Positions 1 to 8,239 of a DNA stretch of 64,000 nt are shown piece after piece. Both the position numbers and the translations under genes were made by a program. The notes under the pieces are model-generated. The model had not been told where the DNA came from, made no database searches, and saw only the letters and a list, made by a program, of their open reading frames with translations. Where the stretch lies: positions 2,232,001 through 2,296,000 of the forward strand of contig CAVYPC010000002.1 in NCBI GenBank assembly GCA_963770315.1, read 5' to 3'. The stretch comes from VRUE01 sp963770315 (GTDB taxonomy: Bacteria > Actinomycetota > Thermoleophilia > Solirubrobacterales > 70-9). The stretch's first letter is position 1; each line of letters starts with the position of its first letter.

Positions 1-1166
1 CGAGCAAAAGCTGCCAGCAGATGCGGGAACGGCTGGTCTATGGGGGCGGGACGGCGAGTGGGCTTTACGTCGTCGACGCGGCGAGCGGTAAGGCGGTTTG
101 CGCGCGGGCGGCCAAGCGGCCGCGATCGCTGGCTTCGAACACGAAGCTGTTCACGACGTCGACCGCCCTCTCCCGCTTCGGCCCCGACTACCGGATCGCG
201 ACGAGGCTGCTCTCGGACGGGAAGATCGGCTTCGACGGCACCCTCCATGGCAGCCTCTACCTGCAGGGCGCCGGCGACCCCGCGCTTGGGGTGCCCTCCT
301 TCTACGACCGCTACGTCGGCCTCGGCACCAACCTGCTCGAACTGGCGGCCCAGCTCCATGCCGACGGGGTCCGCGCCGTCACCGGGCGGCTCTACGCCGA
401 CGACAGCGTCTTCGACCGCCTGCGCGGGGTCGCCGACTCGGGCTATGCGACCAGCCCCTACATCGGCCCCCTCTCGGGCCTCTCCTTCGACTCCGGCTAC
501 CGCGGCTCGATCGCCGAAGGCTTCGCCTCGGACCCGGCGACGCTGGCCGGCACCAAACTGGCCACCGCGCTGCGAGCCTCCGGCATCGCGATCCGCACGC
601 AGGTCGCCCGCGCCGCCACCCCGGCCGGGGCCGAGACGCTGGCCACGGTGCGCTCGCCGACGATGTCGCAGCTGGTCGAAGCCACCGACGTCTACTCCAA
701 CAACTTCTTCGCCGAGATGCTCGTCAAGCTGCTCGGCGCCAACTTCGGCGGCGGCGGCACGACCGCCGCCGGTACCGGGGTGGTCGAGCGATTCGCCCGC
801 GGCCACGGCTCGGGGATCCACGCCGTCGACGGCTCCGGCCTGACCCGCGGCAACCGCGCCTCCCCGGCGCAGGTGGTTGGGCTATTGCAGGCGATGCACC
901 AGGAACCCGTCGGCGACGAATTCATCCAGGACCTGGCGCTAGCCGGTCACGAAGGGACCGTCGCCGACCGCATGCACGGCACCGCCGCCTATGGCCGCTG
1001 CCGCACCAAGACCGGCACCCTGACCGGCGTCAGCGCCCTCTCCGGCTACTGCTTCAACCGCAGCGGCAGGACGATGATCTTCTCGATCCTGATGGGCAGC
1101 GTCAGCGACCTCTCCTTAGCTCACTATGAGCAAGACAAGATCGCCGCCGCGGTCGCCTCTTACTGA
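1..1166 (+). CDS. dacB: D-alanyl-D-alanine carboxypeptidase / endopeptidase, PBP4 (peptidase S13) family, 5' partial
   Basis: Penicillin-binding enzyme that trims D-Ala from peptidoglycan peptides outside the membrane. The three active-site motifs are visible, numbering from the ATG at 21: SNTK (SxxK) at residues 39-42, YSNN (SxN) near residue 228 and KTGT (KTG) near residue 330. The frame is open back to the left edge and the usual signal peptide is missing, so the true start lies before the window; the ATG at 21 is probably internal. The 3' end overlaps the convergent ligA 3' end by 7 nt. The family call is firm; whether it acts as carboxypeptidase or endopeptidase cannot be decided. Confidence 0.88.
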   Translation, partial: SKSCQQMRERLVYGGGTASGLYVVDAASGKAVCARAAKRPRSLASNTKLFTTSTALSRFGPDYRIATRLLSDGKIGFDGTLHGSLYLQGAGDPALGVPSFYDRYVGLGTNLLELAAQLHADGVRAVTGRLYADDSVFDRLRGVADSGYATSPYIGPLSGLSFDSGYRGSIAEGFASDPATLAGTKLATALRASGIAIRTQVARAATPAGAETLATVRSPTMSQLVEATDVYSNNFFAEMLVKLLGANFGGGGTTAAGTGVVERFARGHGSGIHAVDGSGLTRGNRASPAQVVGLLQAMHQEPVGDEFIQDLALAGHEGTVADRMHGTAAYGRCRTKTGTLTGVSALSGYCFNRSGRTMIFSILMGSVSDLSLAHYEQDKIAAAVASY

Positions 1167-3190
1167 GAGCCCGGCGCCAGCAGCTTCCGCAGGCCGGCTT
1201 CGTCGAGGATCTCGGTCTCCAGCTTTTCCGCTTTGGCCAGCTTCGAGCCGGGGCTCTCGCCGGCGACGACGTAGTCGGTTTTCTTCGAGACCGAGTTGAC
1301 GACCTTGCCGCCGGCGGCCTTGATCGAGGCCGCCGCCTCCTCGCGGGTCAGCTCCGGCAGGGTGCCGGTCAGGACCAGGGTCCTGCCCTCCAGCGGGCCC
1401 CCCACGGCGCGCCGTTCGGAGGCGTCCGCCTCCAGCCTCAATCCCTTCTCACGCAGCTTCTCGACCAGCCGCCAGGTCGGCTCGTCGGCAAGCGACTCGG
1501 CGATCTGCACCGCCATGATCGGCCCCACCCCCTCGACCTCCTCGATCGCCTCCGGGTCGGCCTCGTGCAGCGCCTCAATCGAGCCGAAGTGGTCAGCCAA
1601 AGCCTCCGCGGTGACGTAGCCGACGCCCGGCAGGCCTAGCGCGTAGAGGACCCGTTTGAAGGGCCGCGCGCGGGAGCCGTCGATCGCCGCCAACAGGTTG
1701 CGGGCGGAGACCTCGGCAAAGCGATCCATCCCCGTCAGCTGCTCCTCGCTCAGGTCGTAGATGTCGGCGACGTCGGCGATCAGGCCCTCTTCGAGGAAGC
1801 GCATCGCCTGCTTCTCCCCGAAGCCGTCGATGTCCATCGCCCCCTTGCTGACGAAGTGCTTGACGTGCTGGAAGGACTGGCCGGGACAGCCGGTGCGATT
1901 GGGGCAGATCGTGAACACGGCCCCCTCGGGCTTGACCGTCTCGGTGCCGCAGGCCGGGCACTTCTTCGGCGGCTTCGGTTTGCGCGGCCGGCCCTTGCGA
2001 CGCTGGATCAGCGGCGAGACGACCTGGGGGATGACGTCGCCGGCCCGCATCACGACCACCTCGTCGCCGACCCGCACGTCCTTGCGCGCCAGGTCCTCCT
2101 CGTTGTGGAGGGTGGCGGTGCTGACCGTGACGCCGCCGACGTGGACCGGCTCCAGCATCGCGAAGGGGACGAGGTGACCGGTGCGGCCGACGTTCCAGAC
2201 GACGTCGAGCATCTTCGTCGTCGCGGTCGTCGGCGCGAACTTCCAGGCGATTGCCCAGCGCGGCTCGCGCCCGACCACGCCCAGCTCCCGCCAGAGCGCC
2301 CGCTCGTCGACCTTGACGACGACGCCGTCGATCTCGTAGTCGAGCGTCTCGCGCCGCTCCTCCCACCAGTGACAGCGCGCTACGACGTCCTCGACGCCCT
2401 CGTGGTGATCGGTGTCGGGATTGACCTTGAAGCCGCGCTCCCTCAGCCACTCGACCTCGTCCATGTGGGTGGCGAGGTCGAGGCCGCGCACGGCGCCGAT
2501 CCCGTAGCACCAGACCGAGAGCGGCCGTTCCGCCGCCAGCGCCGGGTCCAGCTGGCGGATCGAGCCGGCGGCGGAGTTGCGCGGGTTGGCAAAGGTCGCT
2601 TCGCCCGCCTCGGCACGGCGCTCGTTGAGGGCTTTGAAGGCGGCGATCGGCAGGTAGACCTCACCGCGGACTTCGATCGACTCCGGCCCATCCTCGATCC
2701 GCAGCGGCACCGAGCCGATCGTGCGCAGGTTCTGGGTCACGTCCTCGCCGACGCGGCCGTCGCCGCGGGTGGCGCCGCGGACCAGCACCCCGTCCTCGTA
2801 GGTGAGCGAGATCGCCAGGCCGTCGATCTTCGGCTCGGTCGTGTAGCTGAACTCGGCGGCGCCGATGTCGAGCCGTTTCAGGTGGTTGCGGACGCGGGTC
2901 TCCCAGGCGCGCAGCTCCTCCTCGTTGCGGGCGTTGCCGAGCGAGAGCATCTGCTCGGCGTGCTCGACCTGCTCGAAGCGGTCCAGCGGCGGGGCCCCGA
3001 CCCGCTGGGTCGGCGAATCCGGGGTCTTCAGATCCGGGTGCTCGGCCTCGATCGCCCGCAGCTCGTCGAGCAGGGCGTCGTATTCGTCGTCGCCGATGAG
3101 CGGATCGTCGAGGACGTAGTAGCGGCGGTTGTGGACGGCGAGCTCGCCGCGCAGATCCTCCGCACGCTTCTCGGCGTCCGCTGCGCTCAC
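1160..3190 (-). CDS. ligA: NAD-dependent DNA ligase LigA
   Basis: Seals DNA nicks using NAD+. Of about 676 aa, the usual length. The adenylation motif KIDG with the nucleotide-accepting lysine is near residue 121, a four-cysteine zinc finger (CPAC ... CPNRTGC) near residues 405-430, helix-hairpin-helix segments follow, and a C-terminal BRCT domain starts near residue 600. I choose the GTG at 3190 because its GTGA overlaps the surE TGA by four bases, a coupling pattern seen many times in this window, and because homologous sequence begins about there. An upstream ATG at 3235 would overlap surE by 49 nt. Forms a two-gene unit with surE. Confidence 0.96.
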   Translation of the reverse strand: MSAADAEKRAEDLRGELAVHNRRYYVLDDPLIGDDEYDALLDELRAIEAEHPDLKTPDSPTQRVGAPPLDRFEQVEHAEQMLSLGNARNEEELRAWETRVRNHLKRLDIGAAEFSYTTEPKIDGLAISLTYEDGVLVRGATRGDGRVGEDVTQNLRTIGSVPLRIEDGPESIEVRGEVYLPIAAFKALNERRAEAGEATFANPRNSAAGSIRQLDPALAAERPLSVWCYGIGAVRGLDLATHMDEVEWLRERGFKVNPDTDHHEGVEDVVARCHWWEERRETLDYEIDGVVVKVDERALWRELGVVGREPRWAIAWKFAPTTATTKMLDVVWNVGRTGHLVPFAMLEPVHVGGVTVSTATLHNEEDLARKDVRVGDEVVVMRAGDVIPQVVSPLIQRRKGRPRKPKPPKKCPACGTETVKPEGAVFTICPNRTGCPGQSFQHVKHFVSKGAMDIDGFGEKQAMRFLEEGLIADVADIYDLSEEQLTGMDRFAEVSARNLLAAIDGSRARPFKRVLYALGLPGVGYVTAEALADHFGSIEALHEADPEAIEEVEGVGPIMAVQIAESLADEPTWRLVEKLREKGLRLEADASERRAVGGPLEGRTLVLTGTLPELTREEAAASIKAAGGKVVNSVSKKTDYVVAGESPGSKLAKAEKLETEILDEAGLRKLLAPGSQ

Positions 3191-3999
3191 ACCGAGGAAG
3201 GTGAGCTCTTGGCGAGCATCTGCTCGAAGCCCCAACCGCGCAGCCGGTCCAAGCCACCGTGGTCAGTGAGGTCGAAGTGGATCGGCGTCACCGCGATGCG
3301 CCCCTGCGAGATCGCCGTCAGGTCGGTTCCCTCGAGCTCCTCGAAGCCGGGTTGCCAGCCGTATATCTCGTAGTGGCGGCGGCCGTCCTCGTCCTCGGAG
3401 ACCAGCTTCAGCTTGTCGTTGTAGAGGCGTTTGCCGAGCTTGGTCACCTCGATCCCGGTCGGCTCCCCGGCGGGGCAATTGACGTTGATCAGCGTCTCCG
3501 GCGGCATCGGCTCGGTCCTCAGCTCGGCGACGAGCTGGGCGACGAACGGCGCCGCAACGGAGAAGTCGAAGCGGCCGCTGACGTAGCCCATGCCGCCACC
3601 CGAGGACTGCTGGGAGATCGCCACCGCCGGGATGCCGAGGACGATCCCCTCGAAGGCGGCGGCGACGGTGCCCGAGTAGGTGATGTCGTCGCCGAGGTTG
3701 GCGCCATGGTTGATCCCGGAGACGATCAGGTCGGGCTTGTGCCCGACCAGGCCCAGCTCGGCGAAGCGAACGCAGTCGACCGGGGTGCCGTCGGTGGCGA
3801 AGCCGCGCTCGCCGTCGCCGAACTCGACCTCCTCGACGGTCAGCGGCGAGCGGGTCGTGATGCTGCGCGCGGTGGCGCTGCGGTTCGAGTCGGGGGCGAT
3901 CACGTCGACCTCGACGCCGTCGACCTCGCGCAGGGCGCGGCGCGCCGCCTGCAGGCCGGGGGCAGAGATGCCGTCGTCGTTGGTCAAGAGGACGCGCAC
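3187..3999 (-). CDS. surE: 5'/3'-nucleotidase SurE
   Basis: Divalent-metal nucleoside monophosphate phosphatase. The N-terminus VRVLLTNDDGISAPG carries the family's NDDG metal-binding motif, followed by a SGxNxGxN-type motif (VSGINHGANLG) and the conserved YSGTVAAA segment. With the GTG start at 3999 the protein is 270 aa, normal for SurE. An ATG farther upstream at 4119 would add about 40 residues translated from repeat element A, which is unlikely. It is the first gene of a coupled pair with ligA. Confidence 0.95.
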   Translation of the reverse strand: MRVLLTNDDGISAPGLQAARRALREVDGVEVDVIAPDSNRSATARSITTRSPLTVEEVEFGDGERGFATDGTPVDCVRFAELGLVGHKPDLIVSGINHGANLGDDITYSGTVAAAFEGIVLGIPAVAISQQSSGGGMGYVSGRFDFSVAAPFVAQLVAELRTEPMPPETLINVNCPAGEPTGIEVTKLGKRLYNDKLKLVSEDEDGRRHYEIYGWQPGFEELEGTDLTAISQGRIAVTPIHFDLTDHGGLDRLRGWGFEQMLAKSSPSSV

Positions 4000-4011
4000 G
4001 GAAGCCGATTC

Positions 4012-4137
4012 TAGGGACGGGACAGGGGGTGACCGAGCGTTGCTGGGTTTCGCCACGGTCGCGCCCGTCTCTCGCTGAGCCAAAGGGCAAAAAAGAGGAC
4101 GCCGCCGCCGCGAGGACACCCCTCCCCCGTCCCATCA
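4012..4137. repeat. Intergenic inverted-repeat element, copy A
   Basis: Lies in the divergent surE/truA gap. Imperfect outer arms (GGGACAGGGGGT at the left, a CCCCTCCCCCGTCCC-type arm at the right) surround a core containing GCTGGGTTTCGCC, a GTCTCTCGCTGAGC segment and AAAAAAGAGGACGCC. Reverse-complemented, the core aligns along its length with copies B (5047-5163) and C (about 27670-27796). It is not obviously a terminator, since it sits upstream of both flanking genes. Confidence 0.7.
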
Positions 4138-4151
4138 AGCGCAGCCGAGAC

Positions 4152-4195
4152 GTGTCCGAGCTTATGGGTCCATATGGCACTGAAAACTCGGACAC
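4152..4195. repeat. Perfect 9-bp inverted repeat with CCATATGG in the loop
   Basis: GTGTCCGAG at 4152-4160 pairs exactly with CTCGGACAC at 4187-4195. The 26-nt loop contains the palindrome CCATATGG. It lies about 37 nt upstream of truA and could be an operator, a leader hairpin or a REP-like element. No second full copy was found in this window. Confidence 0.5.
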
Positions 4196-4231
4196 GCCCC
4201 CTGCGAGCTTGGTCGCGGGCATACTGCGCGC

Positions 4232-4966
4232 GTGGCGACGGTGCGGCTGGACATCGAATACGACGGTTCGGGCTTTCGTGGCTGGGCGGCTCAGCCGGGG
4301 CTGAGGACCGTGCAGGGGGAGCTGGAGGCTGCGCTTGCCACCGTGCTGCGCGAGCCGGTGCAGCTGACGGTCGCGGGGCGGACCGATAGCGGGGTGCACG
4401 CACGGGGGCAGGTGGCCAGCTTCGCCACCGCCGCCGAGATCGGCGGGGACCTGGCTCGCCGGTTGAACGGAGTCGGCCCCGACGACATCGCGATCACCGC
4501 CGCCAGCGCAGTCGAGGACGGCTTCGACGCGCGGCGCAGCGCCAAATCGCGCAGCTACCGCTATCGGGTGCTGGCGCGTTCCGCGACGAACCCCTTCGAG
4601 CGGGGCCGCGCCCTCTGGTGGCCGTACCGCTTCGACCTCGCCGCCCTGCATGCCTGCGCCGAGGCGCTCCCCGGCAACCACGACTTCACCGCCTTCACCC
4701 CGACCCAGACCGACCACGTCCGCTTCGACCGCGACATCTACCACGCCAGCTGGGAGCAAGAAGGCGACATCCTCGGCTTCCGCATCACCGCCGACGCCTT
4801 CATGCGCAACATGGTCCGAATCCTCGTAGGCACCATGCTGGAGGTGGGAAACGGCCGCCGTTCCCTGGACAACTTCACGAAGCTGCTGACCGGCGCCCCC
4901 CGCACCGAAGCAGGCGACACCGCCCCACCCCACGGCCTCTACCTGGAATCGGTCAGCTACGCATAG
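4232..4966 (+). CDS. truA: tRNA pseudouridine(38-40) synthase TruA
   Basis: Isomerises uridines 38-40 in the tRNA anticodon arm. The catalytic aspartate motif GRTDSGVHA is near residue 52, and the C-terminal FMRNMVRILVGT motif typical of TruA is present. Its 244 aa are standard. The start is GTG at 4232, directly before ATVRLDIEYDGSGFRGW, the canonical N-terminus. It stands alone on the plus strand, whereas in many genomes truA follows rplQ on the same strand; here it converges on rplQ. Confidence 0.96.
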   Translation: MATVRLDIEYDGSGFRGWAAQPGLRTVQGELEAALATVLREPVQLTVAGRTDSGVHARGQVASFATAAEIGGDLARRLNGVGPDDIAITAASAVEDGFDARRSAKSRSYRYRVLARSATNPFERGRALWWPYRFDLAALHACAEALPGNHDFTAFTPTQTDHVRFDRDIYHASWEQEGDILGFRITADAFMRNMVRILVGTMLEVGNGRRSLDNFTKLLTGAPRTEAGDTAPPHGLYLESVSYA

Positions 4967-4972
4967 CCGACT

Positions 4973-4996
4973 TTGACCCCTCCCTGGGGTGGTCAA
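4973..4996 (+). terminator. Hairpin just after truA
   Basis: TTGACCCC and GGGG(T)GGTCAA form a stem of about 10 bp with a 5-nt loop, beginning 7 nt after the truA stop. No U-tract follows, so it would be an atypical terminator; it reads as a hairpin on both strands. Confidence 0.35.
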
Positions 4997-5046
4997 TCTC
5001 GGACGCGCTGACCAGCTATTTGGCAGAGCTCGCCTGGCTCCGAGTG

Positions 5047-5163
5047 GAGGGACAGGGGGTAGCGCCGCGGCAGCGGCGTCCTCTTTTCGCCCCAGGGGCT
5101 CAACGAGAGAAACCGGCGCAGCTGGCGAAAACCCAGCAACGCGGCGGTGCCCCCTGTCCCTCC
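5047..5163. repeat. Intergenic inverted-repeat element, copy B
   Basis: Sits between the convergent truA and rplQ genes. Perfect 14-bp outer arms: GGAGGGACAGGGGG at 5047 onward and its complement ending at 5163. The inner core holds GCGGCGTCCTCTTTTCGCCC, GGCTCAACGAGAGA and GGCGAAAACCCAGC. The same core, with different arms, is found in copies A and C. Confidence 0.75.
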
Positions 5164-5173
5164 CAACTACGAG

Positions 5174-5527
5174 CTAGACGAGCTCTAGATAGACCATCTC
5201 GGTGCTGTCAGAGCGCCGAGGGCCCAACTTCACGATGCGGGTATACCCGCCGGGCCGCTCCGTGTACCGCGGCGCGACCTCCTCGAAGAGCTTGTGCACG
5301 ATGAACTTGTCGTTGTGCAGGGTCGCCAGCGCCTGACGACGGGCATGCAGGTCGCCGCGCTTGGCGAGGGTGATCAGCTGCTCGACCTCGGGCTTGACCG
5401 CCTTCGCCTTCGCCTGGCTGGTCTTGATCCGCTCGTGCTCGATCAGCTGCTTGGAGAGGTTGGAGAGGAGCGACTCGCGATGCGACGCGTTGCGACTCAG
5501 TTTGTTGCGTTTCTTGCGGTGGCGCAT
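5174..5527 (-). CDS. rplQ: 50S ribosomal protein L17
   Basis: Large-subunit protein near the peptide exit region. The 117-aa sequence begins MRHRKKRNKLSRNASHRESLL, the characteristic L17 N-terminus. It is the last gene of the alpha operon (rpmJ-rpsM-rpsK-rpsD-rpoA-rplQ), 31 nt after rpoA. Element B just downstream may serve as transcription end. Confidence 0.98.
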   Translation of the reverse strand: MRHRKKRNKLSRNASHRESLLSNLSKQLIEHERIKTSQAKAKAVKPEVEQLITLAKRGDLHARRQALATLHNDKFIVHKLFEEVAPRYTERPGGYTRIVKLGPRRSDSTEMVYLELV

Positions 5528-5558
5528 CGGGCTCCTCGGGTTCCGCTCTCGCCGTCGT

Positions 5559-6554
5559 TCAGTCCTGGCTCAGATCGAGGCCGCGGGCCTGCAGGGTCTC
5601 GATCACTTCCTCGATCGACTTCGAGCCGAAGTTCGGGATCGCGTTCAGCTCCGAGCGCGTCTTGCGAACCAGGTCGCCGACCGTCTGCACGCCGGCCCGC
5701 TTGAGGCAGTTGTAGGAGCGCACGCCCAGCTCGAGCTCCTCGATCAGGATCTCGTCGAGGCCGTTGTTGGCGGCCGAACCGGCTCCATCGCCACCGCCGA
5801 TGGCGGCAAGGGCATCGCCACCGGACAGCGGTGCGGCGATCGCCTCGCGGGCGGTCAGCTCCTCGACCCGATCGGCGTCGGTGAAGATCGCCAGGGTCTT
5901 GATCAGGATCTCCGAGGCCTCGCGCAGAGCGGCGGCGGGCTCGATCGAGCCGTCGGTCTCGAGATCCAGGGTCAGTTTGTCGAAGTCGGTCCGCTGACCG
6001 ACACGCGCGGTGGCCACCGCATAGGAAGCCCGCCGGATCGGCGAGAAGATCGAGTCGATCGGGATTACCCCGATCGGCTGGTCGTCGGACTTGTTTTCCT
6101 CGGCCGGCGAGTAGCCGCGGCCACGGCCGATCGTCAGGTAGACCTTGAGCTTGGTTTTCTTCTCCAGCGTCGCGATCGGCGCCTCGGGGTTGAGGATCTC
6201 CACTCCCGAGGGAAGGTCGATGTCCTTCGCCCTAACCTCGCCGGGGCCGGTGGCGACCAGCGGCGCCTCGACCTCGTCGGCGTCGGTGTGCATGCGAACG
6301 ACGAGATCCTTCAGGTTGAGGATGATGTCGGTGACGTCCTCTTTGACGCCCGGCACGCTGGAGAACTCATGCGCGACCCCCTCGATGCGGACGCTGGTGA
6401 CGGCCGCGCCGCCCAGCGACGAGAGCAGGACGCGACGGAGGCCGTTGCCGAACGTGTAGCCAAAGCCCTTATCGAGGGGCTCGATCGTGAAGGTGCCGAG
6501 GCGGTCATCCGCCTTCTCTGCGGTTATACGAGGGACCTGAAAGTCAGTGGTCAT
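5559..6554 (-). CDS. rpoA: DNA-directed RNA polymerase subunit alpha
   Basis: Scaffold for RNA polymerase assembly; its C-terminal domain contacts DNA and activators. The 331-aa product has the N-terminal dimerisation region (FGNGLRRVLLSSLGGAAVT) and a helix-hairpin-helix C-terminal domain ending near IEEVIETLQARGLDLSQD, joined by a Gly/Ala/Asp-rich linker near residues 235-265 (LSGGDALAAIGGGDGAGSA). Located between rpsD and rplQ as in the classical alpha operon. Confidence 0.98.
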   Translation of the reverse strand: MTTDFQVPRITAEKADDRLGTFTIEPLDKGFGYTFGNGLRRVLLSSLGGAAVTSVRIEGVAHEFSSVPGVKEDVTDIILNLKDLVVRMHTDADEVEAPLVATGPGEVRAKDIDLPSGVEILNPEAPIATLEKKTKLKVYLTIGRGRGYSPAEENKSDDQPIGVIPIDSIFSPIRRASYAVATARVGQRTDFDKLTLDLETDGSIEPAAALREASEILIKTLAIFTDADRVEELTAREAIAAPLSGGDALAAIGGGDGAGSAANNGLDEILIEELELGVRSYNCLKRAGVQTVGDLVRKTRSELNAIPNFGSKSIEEVIETLQARGLDLSQD

Positions 6555-6593
6555 GAGTTCCTTGCTTATGGGTGTTTCAGAAATCGATCCGGA

Positions 6594-7214
6594 CTACTTG
6601 GAGTACAGCTCGACGATCAGCTGCTCCTGCACCGGCGCCGAAATCTCCGCGCGCTCGGGGAGGCGCAGAACCTTGGCGGTAAGCGAATCGTGGTCGGCCT
6701 GCAACCAGGCCGGCACGGTCGAGACGAGCTCGGTCGCTTTGCGAATCGTGTCGGTGGCGGCCGAGCCGGACTTGATCGAGATCACGTCCTCGGGTCGCAC
6801 CTGGTAGGAGGGAACGTCGACGCGCCGGCCGTTCACCATCCAGTGCCCATGGCCAACCAGCTGCCGGGCCTGGCGCCGTGAGGCGGCGAAGCCGAGGCGC
6901 ACGAGGACGTTGTCGAGGCGCGACTCGAGCAAGCGCAGGAGGTTCTCGCCGGTGACGCCGTCCTGGCGCGAGGCCTTGTCGTAATAGGCGCGGAACTGGC
7001 TCTCGAGCACCTGGTAGTAGCGGCGCGTCTTCTGCTTCTCGCGCAGCTGCACCCGGTACTCGGACTGGCGCATGCGGCCGCGGCCATGATCGCCGGGCGG
7101 GTAGGAGCGGCGCTCGACCCCGCACTTGTCGGTGAAGCAGCGCTCGCCCTTGAGGAAGAGCTTCTGGCCCTCGCGACGGCACTGCTTGCACTGGGCGGAG
7201 GTATCGCGGGCCAT
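6594..7214 (-). CDS. rpsD: 30S ribosomal protein S4
   Basis: Primary 16S rRNA binding protein. The 206-aa sequence has an N-terminal zinc-type motif with paired cysteines (QCKQC ... CFTDKCGV), so it is the zinc-binding C+ form, followed by the S4 RNA-binding domain (SRLDNVLVRLGFA). The ATG overlaps the rpsK stop in TGATG, implying translational coupling. S4 is an autogenous repressor of the alpha operon in some bacteria; no leader structure was verified here. Confidence 0.98.
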   Translation of the reverse strand: MARDTSAQCKQCRREGQKLFLKGERCFTDKCGVERRSYPPGDHGRGRMRQSEYRVQLREKQKTRRYYQVLESQFRAYYDKASRQDGVTGENLLRLLESRLDNVLVRLGFAASRRQARQLVGHGHWMVNGRRVDVPSYQVRPEDVISIKSGSAATDTIRKATELVSTVPAWLQADHDSLTAKVLRLPERAEISAPVQEQLIVELYSK

Positions 7215-7612
7215 CAGACGCGCCTCCGCTTCTTCGGCCGGCAGCCGTTGTGGGCCTGCGGCGAGACGTCCTTGACCGTGGTCACGTCGAGGCCGGCGGC
7301 CTGCAGCGAGCGGATCGCCGTCTCCCGTCCGGAGCCGGCGCCCTTGGCGAACACCTCGACCTTCTCGAGGCCGTGTTCCATCCCCTTCTTGGCCGCCGCA
7401 TCGGCGGTGACCTGAGCGGCGAACGGCGTCGACTTGCGCGAGCCTTTGAAGCCCGCCGATCCGGCCGACTCCCAGGCGATCACGTTGCCCTGGGGGTCGG
7501 TCAGGGTGACGATCGTGTTGTTGAAGGAAGTTTTGATGTGGGCCTGCCCGTAGGCGATGTTCTTTTTGACGCGGCGCCGGGTGCGCCCTTTGGCGGGTTT
7601 TTTGGCTGCCAT
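7214..7612 (-). CDS. rpsK: 30S ribosomal protein S11
   Basis: Small-subunit platform protein. The 132 aa include the lysine/arginine-rich N-terminus, the conserved NNTIVTLTDPQGNVIAW segment and the C-terminal NGCRPKKRRRV tail typical of S11. Between rpsM (8-nt gap) and rpsD (1-nt overlap). Confidence 0.98.
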   Translation of the reverse strand: MAAKKPAKGRTRRRVKKNIAYGQAHIKTSFNNTIVTLTDPQGNVIAWESAGSAGFKGSRKSTPFAAQVTADAAAKKGMEHGLEKVEVFAKGAGSGRETAIRSLQAAGLDVTTVKDVSPQAHNGCRPKKRRRV

Positions 7613-7620
7613 CTGAGCTC

Positions 7621-8001
7621 CTACCTCGCCGGTGCCTTGCGCTTACCGGCGACGCTCATCCGGCGCGGGCCCTTGCGGCCACGCGCGTTGGTCTTGGTCC
7701 GCTGGCCCCGGACGGGAAGGCCGCGACGGTGGCGCAGCCCCCGGTAGGCGCCAATCTCCATCAACCGTTTGACGTCCTGGGATCGCTCGCGCCGCAGGTC
7801 GCCCTCGACCTCGCGGCGCTCGACCGCTTCGCGCAGTTTCACGACCTCTTCCTCGGTCAGGTCCTTGACCGAGGTATCCGCGTCGATCTTGGTCTCCGCG
7901 AGGATTTCCTGCGCGGTGGAGCGACCGATGCCGAAGATGTAGGTGAGCCCGATCTCGACCCGCTTGTTTACCGGGATGTTGATCCCCGCGATTCGTGCCA
8001 C
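7621..8001 (-). CDS. rpsM: 30S ribosomal protein S13
   Basis: Head protein of the small subunit that contacts the P-site tRNA and forms bridges to the large subunit. The 126 aa begin with a GTG-encoded start, MARIAGINIPVNKRVEIGLTYI, and end with the basic RGQRTKTNARGRKGPRR tail that reaches tRNA. Starts 3 nt after the rpmJ stop. Confidence 0.98.
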   Translation of the reverse strand: MARIAGINIPVNKRVEIGLTYIFGIGRSTAQEILAETKIDADTSVKDLTEEEVVKLREAVERREVEGDLRRERSQDVKRLMEIGAYRGLRHRRGLPVRGQRTKTNARGRKGPRRMSVAGKRKAPAR

Positions 8002-8004
8002 GCG

Positions 8005-8118
8005 TCAGCCCTGCCGCTGCTTGTGACGCGGGTTCTGACAGATCACCAAGACCGCGCCATTGCGGCGGATCACCTTGCACTTTTCGCACATCGGCTTTAC
8101 GGAAGCTCGGACCTTCAT
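8005..8118 (-). CDS. rpmJ: 50S ribosomal protein L36
   Basis: A 37-aa protein, MKVRASVKPMCEKCKVIRRN followed by GAVLVICQNPRHKQRQG. The three cysteines and histidine (CxxC ... C ... H) make the zinc-ribbon form. First gene of the alpha operon here. In most bacteria infA lies just upstream; here that place is occupied by a terminator-like hairpin and a toxin-antitoxin remnant. Confidence 0.97.
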   Translation of the reverse strand: MKVRASVKPMCEKCKVIRRNGAVLVICQNPRHKQRQG

Positions 8119-8181
8119 CGCTCCGGGGTTGTCTCGACTACAGGACTCCCGCCCACCCCATGAATCGGGCCAGCGGGCACG

Positions 8182-8201
8182 AACAAACGGCCCTCAGGGC
8201 C
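8182..8201 (-). terminator. Intrinsic-terminator-like hairpin before rpmJ
   Basis: On the minus strand GGCCC-TGA-GGGCC is followed by a T-rich GTTTGTT run. It falls between the DUF2283-like gene and rpmJ, so it could stop transcription from the map/toxin-antitoxin side and make the alpha operon depend on its own promoter. The stem is short; not verified. The rest of 8119-8239 holds nothing I recognise. Confidence 0.4.
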
Positions 8202-8239
8202 GACCGGGAAAGATAGCAGGGGACGCGCTGCGGCAGGCG

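Noticed and set aside
1856..3373. A 505-codon plus-strand open frame opposite ligA and surE
   Set aside because: It is exactly antisense to two well-conserved genes and its protein has only the Asp/Val/Leu/Arg composition expected of high-GC antisense frames.
3263..4996. Long minus-strand frame covering surE and truA regions
   Set aside because: Lies out of frame with surE and antisense to truA; composition is shadow-like.
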